Assembly (NCBI RefSeq): GCF_022763245.1
Contig: NZ_JALEGV010000030.1
Coordinates: 46,947-110,946 of the forward strand
Length of the DNA stretch: 64,000 nucleotides
Reading direction: 5' to 3'
Origin: Oricola sp.
GTDB lineage: Bacteria > Pseudomonadota > Alphaproteobacteria > Rhizobiales > Rhizobiaceae
The position numbers and the translations under genes were made by a program. The notes beneath the pieces are model-generated. The model saw only the letters and a program-made list of their open reading frames with translations. It was not told where the DNA came from and ran no database searches. Shown in pieces: positions 58,185-64,000 of the stretch (positions are counted from its first letter, which is position 1; each line of letters opens with the position of its first letter).

Positions 58185-59324
58185 TCAGCGCCCCTGTACG
58201 AGTTCCCTGGCGATGACCATGCGCTGGATGTCGCTCGTGCCCTCGTAGATCTTGCAGACACGCACGTCGCGACAGATGCGCTCGACCGGGAAGTCGGCGA
58301 CATAGCCGTAGCCGCCATGGATCTGCAGCGCCTGCGAGCAGACGCGTTCCGCCATTTCGGAGGCGAACAGCTTGGCCATGGACGCGGCCTTCAGCGCCGG
58401 CTCGCCTGCGCCGCGCAGGGCCGCGGCGTGGAGCACCAGTTGCCGCGCCGCCTCGACCTCCGTCGCCATGTCGGCGAGTTGCGCCGCGATCACCGGGTGT
58501 TGCGTCAGCGTCACGCCGAAGCTCTCGCGCTCCCCGGCATAGTCGAGCGCGGCCTCCAGCGCGGCCCGCGCCATGCCGACGGATTGCGCGGCGATGCCGA
58601 TCCGGCCGCCCTCGAGGTTGGACAGCGCGATCCTGTAGCCCTGCCCCTCCTCGCCGAGACGCAGCCCGGCGTCGATCTCCATGTCCTCGAAGACGATCTG
58701 TGCCGTGTCCGACAGGTGCTGTCCGAGCTTGTTTTCGATATGGGCGACCGTGTAGCCGGGCGTCGCCGTCGGCACGATGAAGGCGGAGATGCCGCGCTTG
58801 CCCGCCTCCGGATCGGTCACCGCAAAGACGATCGCGACGTCGGCGTTCTTGCCCGAGGTGATGAACTGCTTGACGCCGTTGATGACATATTTGTCGCCCG
58901 AGCGCCTCGCCCGCGTCCGGATCGCCGAGGCGTCGGAGCCGGCATGCGGCTCGGTCAGGCAAAAGGCTCCGAGCCATTCGCCGCGCGCCATCGGCCCGAG
59001 AAAGCGCTCCTTCTGCGCATCGCTGCCGAATTTCAGGATCGGACCGCATCCGACCGAATTGTGCACGCTCATGACGGTCGAGAGGGCGCCGTTGCCCGCG
59101 GCGATCTCTTCCAGGGCGATGGCGTAGGCGACCAGGTCGGTCATCGAACCGCCCATCTCCTCGGGAACCAGCATGCCCATCAGGCCCAATTCGCCCATTT
59201 CGGCGATCCGGTCGCGCGGGAAATGCCTGGTCGCATCCCATTCGGCGGAATGCGGCTTCAGCCGCTCCTCGGCGAACCGGCGCGCCATGTCGCGGATCAT
59301 CACATGCTCTTCGGACAGCAGCAT
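58185..59324 (-). CDS. Acyl-CoA dehydrogenase (short-chain/butyryl-like)
   Basis: A 379-residue homotetrameric-type acyl-CoA dehydrogenase with [52 protein letters not shown] and the catalytic Glu in [18 protein letters not shown]. Length and motifs match the short/medium-chain group. It lies 22 bp downstream of a thiolase gene in an apparent operon of thiolase, dehydrogenase and GlcD-like gene under the TetR site at 60549. Confidence 0.88.
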   Translation of the reverse strand: MLLSEEHVMIRDMARRFAEERLKPHSAEWDATRHFPRDRIAEMGELGLMGMLVPEEMGGSMTDLVAYAIALEEIAAGNGALSTVMSVHNSVGCGPILKFGSDAQKERFLGPMARGEWLGAFCLTEPHAGSDASAIRTRARRSGDKYVINGVKQFITSGKNADVAIVFAVTDPEAGKRGISAFIVPTATPGYTVAHIENKLGQHLSDTAQIVFEDMEIDAGLRLGEEGQGYRIALSNLEGGRIGIAAQSVGMARAALEAALDYAGERESFGVTLTQHPVIAAQLADMATEVEAARQLVLHAAALRGAGEPALKAASMAKLFASEMAERVCSQALQIHGGYGYVADFPVERICRDVRVCKIYEGTSDIQRMVIARELVQGR

Positions 59325-59346
59325 GATACGTCCTCCCCCGGCCCGC

Positions 59347-60513
59347 TCAGGCCAATTCGACAGCGATGGCGGTCGCTTCGCCGCCGCCGATGCAAAGCGA
59401 CGCGACGCCGCGCCTGAGGCCGCGCGCCTTCAGGGCCGAGATCAGCGTGACGACGATCCGCGCGCCGGAACAGCCGATCGGATGGCCGAGCGCGCAGGCG
59501 CCGCCATTCACGTTCACCTTGTCGTGCGGCAGGTCGAGGTCGCGCATCGCCGCCATGGCGACCACGGCGAAGGCCTCGTTGATTTCGAACAGATCGACAT
59601 CGTCGGCCGTCCAGCCGGTTCTTTCGAAGAGCTTGCGGATGGCGAAGACCGGCGCGGTGGTGAACCAGGCCGGCTCCTGTGCGTGGCTGGCCTGGCCGCG
59701 GATGAATGCCAGCGGCGCCAGCCCCCTTTCGTCCGCAACCGACCGGCGGGCCAATACGAGCGCGGCAGCGCCGTCGGAAATGGATGACGAATTTGCAGCC
59801 GTCACAGTGCCGCCGTCGCGGAATGCGGGCTTGAGCAGCGGGATCTTCTCCGGCTTCGCCCGTGACGGCGCCTCGTCGTCGACGACATCCCCGACCGCGA
59901 CGATCTCCTGCCTGAAGTCACCCTCGGCAACGGCCCTGCGCGCACGGCTGAGCGATTCCAGCGCGTAGGCGTCCTGATCTTCACGCGTGAACTGGTAGTG
60001 CTCCGCTGTGTCCTCCGCGAAGGTGCCCATGGCGCGCCCCTTGTCATAGGCGTCCTCGAGCCCGTCCAGGAACATGTGGTCGTAGATGCGGCCATGGCCG
60101 GCGCGATATCCGCCGCGCGCCTTGTCGAGCAGGTAAGGCGCGTTGCTCATGCTCTCCATGCCGCCGGCGACCACGATCTGCGCCTCGCCACCAACGATCT
60201 GGCCGGCGGCCAGCATGGTCGCCTTCATGCCGGAGCCGCAGACCTTGTTGACCGTCGCGCAGGGCACCGACAGCGGCAGCCCGCCACCCAGCGCCGCCTG
60301 CCGCGCCGGCGCCTGCCCCAGCCCGGCCGGCAACACGCAGCCCATGATCACCTCATCGACATCGTCGCTGCCGACACCCGATCTCTTCAACGCCCCCTCG
60401 ACAGCCCTCGCGCCAAGCGCAGTTGCCGTCTCTCTGGACAGCGCTCCCTGGAATGCCCCCATCGGCGTTCGGCACGCGGACAGGATTGCGACCGGATCGG
60501 ACTGGTCTTGCAT
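59347..60513 (-). CDS. Acetyl-CoA acetyltransferase
   Basis: A 388-residue biosynthetic/degradative thiolase of the AtoB group: Cys in [25 protein letters not shown] with the catalytic His, and [13 protein letters not shown] at 60513 is chosen, with GGAG 8 nt upstream; a GTG 9 nt earlier is possible. It condenses or cleaves acetoacetyl-CoA, fitting with the adjacent short-chain dehydrogenase. Its promoter, divergent from the TetR gene, carries the operator-like repeat at 60549. Confidence 0.9.
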   Translation of the reverse strand: MQDQSDPVAILSACRTPMGAFQGALSRETATALGARAVEGALKRSGVGSDDVDEVIMGCVLPAGLGQAPARQAALGGGLPLSVPCATVNKVCGSGMKATMLAAGQIVGGEAQIVVAGGMESMSNAPYLLDKARGGYRAGHGRIYDHMFLDGLEDAYDKGRAMGTFAEDTAEHYQFTREDQDAYALESLSRARRAVAEGDFRQEIVAVGDVVDDEAPSRAKPEKIPLLKPAFRDGGTVTAANSSSISDGAAALVLARRSVADERGLAPLAFIRGQASHAQEPAWFTTAPVFAIRKLFERTGWTADDVDLFEINEAFAVVAMAAMRDLDLPHDKVNVNGGACALGHPIGCSGARIVVTLISALKARGLRRGVASLCIGGGEATAIAVELA

Positions 60514-60548
60514 TGGAAACACTCCTGCAATGGCTGTTTGACAGTTTC

Positions 60549-60562
60549 TTACTCATGAGTAT
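60549..60562. promoter_or_regulatory. TetR operator-like palindrome TTACTCATGAGTAT
   Basis: The inner 12 bp TACTCATGAGTA are perfectly symmetric. The site is 36 bp upstream of the thiolase gene (-) and 82 bp upstream of the TetR gene (+), the classic place for an autoregulating TetR repressor. A second copy lies at 56692-56705. Confidence 0.65.
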
Positions 60563-60643
60563 CATATCTACCTGTTGGACAAGCACAAGCCTGAATCGCA
60601 CGCTCGACCGACGGCACAGGCAACAACGACCGGACAAGATACG

Positions 60644-61288
60644 ATGACATCCCAGGCGGCCTGCTCACCGTGGCTCAAGCCCGAAGAACGCAAGCGCGAG
60701 CGCAACGAAAAGCGCGAGGCCGTGCTTTCGGCGGCCGTGAAATCATTCAATGAACAGGGGTTCAGGGCGACATCACTCGACGATGTCGCGGCATCGCTGA
60801 ACGTCACCAAGCCAACGATCTACTATTACTTCAAGACGAAGGACGACATTCTGTTCGAATGCGTCCGCAGGGGGCTCGAGGGCATCCGCGACGCGGCGGA
60901 GGCTGTCGAAGCGACCAACGGCGCGGGCATGGACCGGCTGCGCGCCCTGCTCAACGACTATGCCGTGACCATGACCAAGGATTTCGGGATGTGCGTCATC
61001 CGAACGTCCGATCACGAACTGACGCCCGAAAGCCGGACCAAGTTCCGCGGATTGAAACGCGAGATCGACGAAACCATCCGCCGCGTGATCGAGGACGGCA
61101 TGGCCGACGGCTCGATCGCGCGCGGCGACGCACGCATCGCGACCTTCACGGTGACGGGCGCCCTCAACTGGATCGCCAAGTGGTTCGATCCGTCGGGGCC
61201 GCTGTCATCCGAAGACGTGGCCGCCGCTGCGGTCGAGACGCTGATGGCCGGCCTTGCGCCCCGCCACGCCGGAACGGAGACCGACTGA
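60644..61288 (+). CDS. TetR-family transcriptional regulator
   Basis: A 214-residue repressor. The N-terminal HTH reads AVKSFNEQGFRATSLDDVA followed by LNVTKPTIYYYFKTKDDIL, standard TetR; the C-terminal 140 residues form a TetR_C-type ligand domain. ATG at 60644 is taken; an in-frame TTG 69 nt upstream is less likely because that stretch is not conserved-looking. Divergent from the thiolase operon and flanked by TTACTC-type sites, it probably represses acyl-CoA degradation genes and responds to an acyl-CoA. It overlaps the nitronate monooxygenase gene by 1 nt. Confidence 0.87.
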   Translation: MTSQAACSPWLKPEERKRERNEKREAVLSAAVKSFNEQGFRATSLDDVAASLNVTKPTIYYYFKTKDDILFECVRRGLEGIRDAAEAVEATNGAGMDRLRALLNDYAVTMTKDFGMCVIRTSDHELTPESRTKFRGLKREIDETIRRVIEDGMADGSIARGDARIATFTVTGALNWIAKWFDPSGPLSSEDVAAAAVETLMAGLAPRHAGTETD

Positions 61289-62229
61289 TGCCCCTGCCCA
61301 AGACACTGGACGGCCGACTTCGCCTGCCCGCCATTTCCGCGCCGATGTTCCTGACGTCCGGGCCCGATCTGGTCGTTGAAGTCTGCCGGTCCGGCATTCT
61401 CGGCACCTTCCCCGCGCTGAACCAGCGTACCACGGAAGGGTTCGCCGACTGGCTTGCGGAAATCCAGACCCGGCTGGCCGCCCACGAGGCGGCCGCGCCC
61501 TATGGCGTCAACCTGATCGTGCACAAGTCCAATCCGCGGCTCGAAGCCGACCTGCGCGAAGTCGTGCGCCACAAGGTGCCGCTCGTCATCACGTCGCTCG
61601 GCGCCGTTTCGGAACTGGTGGACGCCGTCCATTCCTATGGCGGGCTGGTCTTCCATGACGTGATCAATCGACGCCATGCCGAAAAGGCTGCCGCAGCCGG
61701 CGTCGACGGCCTGATCGCGGTCTGCGCGGGTGCAGGAGGCCATGCGGGCACGATGAGCCCCTTCGCGATGGTCGAAGAGATCCGGTCGTTCTTCGACGGT
61801 GCGATCGTGCTGGCAGGCGCCATGAGCACCGGACGCCACATCGCCGCCGCGCGGATGATGGGCGCCGATCTGGCCTATCTCGGCACACGGTTCATCGCGA
61901 CACGCGAAGCGATGGTCGGCGACGCCTACAAGCAGATGATCGTCACGTCGGGCGCGTCCGACATTCTCTACACGCCGAACATCTCGGGCGTGCATGCGAA
62001 CTTCATGCGGCCGAGCATCGCCGCGGCGGGGCTCGACCCGGACAATCTTCCCGCCCATGCCGAACTCGACATGCAAAACGAGGCGAAGGCGTGGAAAACC
62101 GTCTGGTCCGCCGGTCAGGGCGTCGCTTCGATCGGCGACATCCTGCCTGCCGCCGAGCTTTGCGAGCGCCTCGTCAAGGAATATGCGGTAGCGGCTTCGG
62201 CCTTCTGCGCCACGCCGCTTCCGGGATGA
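61288..62229 (+). CDS. Nitronate monooxygenase-family FMN protein
   Basis: A 313-residue FMN TIM-barrel enzyme of the 2-nitropropane dioxygenase/NMO family. Seen are LPAISAPMFLTSGPDLV at the start, GLIAVCAGAGGHAGTMSPFAMV with the candidate catalytic His, and GAMSTGRHIAAARMMGADLAYLGTRF binding the FMN phosphate. Many members act on nitronates, others as enoyl reductases or unknowns. The start shares a base with the TetR stop (TGATG), so the two are co-translated. Its role in the acyl-CoA setting is unclear; detoxification of nitro acids such as 3-nitropropionate is possible. Confidence 0.85.
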   Translation: MPLPKTLDGRLRLPAISAPMFLTSGPDLVVEVCRSGILGTFPALNQRTTEGFADWLAEIQTRLAAHEAAAPYGVNLIVHKSNPRLEADLREVVRHKVPLVITSLGAVSELVDAVHSYGGLVFHDVINRRHAEKAAAAGVDGLIAVCAGAGGHAGTMSPFAMVEEIRSFFDGAIVLAGAMSTGRHIAAARMMGADLAYLGTRFIATREAMVGDAYKQMIVTSGASDILYTPNISGVHANFMRPSIAAAGLDPDNLPAHAELDMQNEAKAWKTVWSAGQGVASIGDILPAAELCERLVKEYAVAASAFCATPLPG

Positions 62230-62246
62230 GCGCGCCGGAAGCGCGC
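62230..62246. terminator. GC-rich hairpin between convergent genes
   Basis: GCGCGC and GCGCGC pair around loop CGGAA in the 18-bp gap between the nitronate monooxygenase stop and the end of the TPP enzyme gene. No T-run on either side, so its strength as a terminator is doubtful. Confidence 0.35.
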
Positions 62247-62247
62247 C

Positions 62248-63876
62248 TCACCAGAATGGCATCGTGTCGGCGTCGAGCTTCAGCTCGATCAGAAGCGGCC
62301 GGTCACGCGTCTCGACCGCCTGACGCACAGTTTCGAGATCCTCGACACGGCGCACCGTCACGCCGCGCCCGCCCAGCGCGTCGGCCAGCGGAGCAAAGTC
62401 CGGCCAGTCGAACCGGCTGAGCGCGGTATCCATCTGCTTGTCACGCAGGATCGCGAACTCGGCGCCGTAGCAGCTGTCGTTGCACAGAATGACGATCAGG
62501 TCCGTGCCGTGACGGACGGCGGTGTTGAATTCCGTCAGGCCGCCCAGCATGAAGCCGCCGTCGCCGATGGTCAGCACGACAGGACGCGCCGGTTCCGCCG
62601 CGGCTGCGCCGATCGCTTGGGGCATGCCGAGACCGATCGAGCCGAAACTTGCCGTCTGCACGTAGAAGCGCGGATGCGGCACGTCCAGATACTGCATCGC
62701 CTTGACCATGTGACGGCCCGCATCGGTGACCAGCAGCCTGTCCGGCGGCAGCAAGTCGTTCAGCCGCACGAGCATGTCGATGTAGTCCAGTGGCGCGCCA
62801 TCCGAACTGTCAGTTGGCCTGGGCGACGGGAGTTCGGCCAGCCCCTTTGGCTCAAGTTCGCCCCGGAAACCGGACGGCGGAATGTCCGCCTCGTCGAGCC
62901 AATAGAGGATCTTCTCCACCGTCTCGGCAACGCCACCGACAAGCCCGACATCCGGCGTGTGACCACGCCCGATGCCGCTTGCGTTGGCCGCGACCTGCAC
63001 CACGCGCTTGCCGTCGACGAATGCGCCCTCGGACGTCGTGTGGAAGTTGAGCCCTGCCCCGAAGGCGAGAATGCAGTCGCTCTTCATGATGACGTCGATG
63101 GCGGCGGGGGCGCTGAGCGTCCCCATGATGCCGAGATTGTAATCCGCATCCTGAAAGAGGCCCTTGGCGCGCAATGTCGTTGCGACCGGCGCCTCTATTC
63201 TTTCGGCCAGACGCAACAGGGCGTCGCGCGCCGCATCGTCGATCGCATCTCGCCCGGCAAGCACGATCGGCCGTTTCGCTGCGGCGATGATGCCGATGGC
63301 GTTGTCCAGATCGTCTCCGGCCGGCGTGATCGAGGGCGCGGAGAACGCGACCGGCACGTCCTCGATCCCGGTTTCGACGCCTTGACGCTGGATGTCGGTT
63401 CGAAAATTGAAGGCGATCGGTCGCCGCTCCGCCTCGGCACGGCGGATCGCGCGGGCGAGATCCGTGGCAGCCGTCTCCGGCTTGTGCAGTTCCTCGAAGC
63501 CGGCCCCCGTTGCGAGGATCACGTCGCGCTGCGAGATCTTCTGCAGGTTTTCGCGATCCCCATGGGCCGTGTCGCCGCACAGCAGGACCATGGGCGTTCC
63601 GGCCTTCACGCCTTCCGCGAGCGCCGTGAGCGTGTTCGTCAGGGCGGGCCCGTGCGTCACGGTTGCAAGACCGGCCCGGCCGGTCACGGACGCCAGACCG
63701 AGCGCCATGAGCGCCGCGCCGTTTTCGTTGGCCGCGGCGATGAAACGCCCGCCATGCGCGGTCACGAACCGGTCCACCAGATAGACATTCGCGTCGCCCG
63801 TGACGCCGAACAGCGGACCCCGTCCGCTGTCGGCGAGAACGCGGGCGAGCACTTCGAAGACCTTCATACTTGCCAT
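62248..63876 (-). CDS. Thiamine-pyrophosphate enzyme of the acetolactate synthase/benzoylformate decarboxylase type
   Basis: A 542-residue TPP enzyme with the three usual domains. The N-terminal catalytic Glu lies in AAANENGAALMALG, the central domain follows from about residue 190, and the C-terminal TPP-binding motif is IGDGGFMLGGLTEFN followed by NDSCYG. No FAD- or regulatory-subunit hint is present. Members decarboxylate 2-oxo acids or ligate them; the substrate cannot be told. ATG at 63876 follows AGGGAGGGGAAG. It lies 26 bp downstream of the EtfA gene. Confidence 0.84.
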   Translation of the reverse strand: MASMKVFEVLARVLADSGRGPLFGVTGDANVYLVDRFVTAHGGRFIAAANENGAALMALGLASVTGRAGLATVTHGPALTNTLTALAEGVKAGTPMVLLCGDTAHGDRENLQKISQRDVILATGAGFEELHKPETAATDLARAIRRAEAERRPIAFNFRTDIQRQGVETGIEDVPVAFSAPSITPAGDDLDNAIGIIAAAKRPIVLAGRDAIDDAARDALLRLAERIEAPVATTLRAKGLFQDADYNLGIMGTLSAPAAIDVIMKSDCILAFGAGLNFHTTSEGAFVDGKRVVQVAANASGIGRGHTPDVGLVGGVAETVEKILYWLDEADIPPSGFRGELEPKGLAELPSPRPTDSSDGAPLDYIDMLVRLNDLLPPDRLLVTDAGRHMVKAMQYLDVPHPRFYVQTASFGSIGLGMPQAIGAAAAEPARPVVLTIGDGGFMLGGLTEFNTAVRHGTDLIVILCNDSCYGAEFAILRDKQMDTALSRFDWPDFAPLADALGGRGVTVRRVEDLETVRQAVETRDRPLLIELKLDADTMPFW

Positions 63877-63902
63877 ATCTTCCCCTCCCTGCCGCTTCGG
63901 CC

Positions 63903-64000
63903 CTACAGCGCCTTTTCGAGCTCTGGCAGGACCTCGAAGAGGTCTGCGACGAGGCCGTAATCGGCGACCTGGAAGATCGGCGCTTCCTCGTCCTTGTTGA
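63903..64000 (-). CDS. etfA: Electron transfer flavoprotein alpha subunit, C-terminal end (5' part outside window)
   Basis: Only the last 31 codons are inside the window; they read [20 protein letters not shown] then [11 protein letters not shown] and a TAG stop. This is the conserved C-terminus of EtfA, which wraps the FAD and accepts electrons from acyl-CoA dehydrogenases, several of which are encoded in this window. The gene is too short here to score as a normal reading frame. The TPP enzyme gene starts 26 bp downstream. Confidence 0.85.
   Translation of the reverse strand, partial: NKDEEAPIFQVADYGLVADLFEVLPELEKAL

Noticed and set aside
1..64000. Mobile elements, CRISPR arrays, tRNA or rRNA genes
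   Set aside because: No transposase or integrase motifs, no regular spaced repeats and no tRNA-like cloverleaf or rRNA sequence were noticed on either strand; a dedicated search was not possible.

Overview
The window is high-GC, gene-dense DNA with long operons whose genes usually overlap by 1-8 nt. It is most likely from an alphaproteobacterium, probably Hyphomicrobiales or Rhodobacterales. This is judged from gene types, TRAP transporters, MarR-controlled aromatic clusters and codon bias; no rRNA or other marker is present. I count 58 protein genes, of which the first and last are cut by the window edges. I see no tRNA, rRNA, CRISPR array, insertion sequence or phage gene. The theme is CoA-dependent aerobic catabolism, mainly of indolic and anthranilate-type compounds.

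Layout. 1-3.3 kb (+): IlvD/Edd dehydratase tail, GFA-type zinc protein, aromatic amino acid ammonia-lyase. 3.3-11.7 kb (-): SDR, isatin-hydrolase-like cyclase, DUF35-SDR fusion, thiolase-like protein without the usual Cys/His, acyl-CoA ligase, Rieske oxygenase beta and alpha, ferredoxin reductase; a MarR gene (11.8 kb, +) diverges. 12.3-16.6 kb: P450 (-) and a TRAP transporter operon (+). 16.7-26.0 kb: RidA, acyl-CoA dehydrogenase, crotonase, MarR, SDR and the two-domain 2-aminobenzoyl-CoA monooxygenase/reductase (-), diverging from glutaryl-CoA dehydrogenase and a FadJ-type protein (+). 26.1-31.2 kb (-): peptide/nickel-type ABC importer. 31.3-35.8 kb: FAD oxidoreductase (-), second isatin-hydrolase-like cyclase, second FAD oxidoreductase and MarR (+). 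35.8-39.5 kb (+): indolepyruvate ferredoxin oxidoreductase IorA/IorB. 39.6-42.1 kb (-): flavin reductase, StyA/indole-monooxygenase-like flavoprotein, SDR; AraC regulator and thioesterase follow on +. 43.9-52.3 kb: acyl-CoA ligase, crotonase, SDRs and two divergent pairs of acyl-CoA dehydrogenase subunits. 52.4-64 kb: beta-oxidation genes (HAD-ECH fusion, two thiolases, crotonase, acyl-CoA dehydrogenase), a GlcD-like flavoprotein, TetR, nitronate monooxygenase, a TPP enzyme and the EtfA tail.

How it may work together (inference): several entry routes appear to meet at isatin and anthranilate. Indole-3-acetate would be dioxygenated by the Rieske system to dioxindole-3-acetate, activated to its CoA ester, and cleaved in retro-aldol fashion by the thiolase-like/DUF35 pair to isatin and acetyl-CoA. 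Indole could reach isatin through the StyA-like monooxygenase and SDR. Indolepyruvate would be oxidised by IorAB. The isatin hydrolases would give isatinate, then anthranilate, and anthraniloyl-CoA would be dearomatised by the 2-aminobenzoyl-CoA monooxygenase/reductase and finished by beta-oxidation through glutaryl-CoA. The retro-aldol module is the most novel-looking part. An isatinate decarboxylase and a certain anthranilate-CoA ligase were not identified here.

Regulation visible in the sequence: one inverted repeat recurs at the MarR/Rieske and P450/TRAP promoters, a 26-bp palindrome lies in the anthraniloyl-CoA divergent promoter, a perfect 18-bp palindrome lies between the divergent acyl-CoA dehydrogenase operons, and a TTACTC-N2-GAGTA(A) site occurs at two promoters around the TetR gene.
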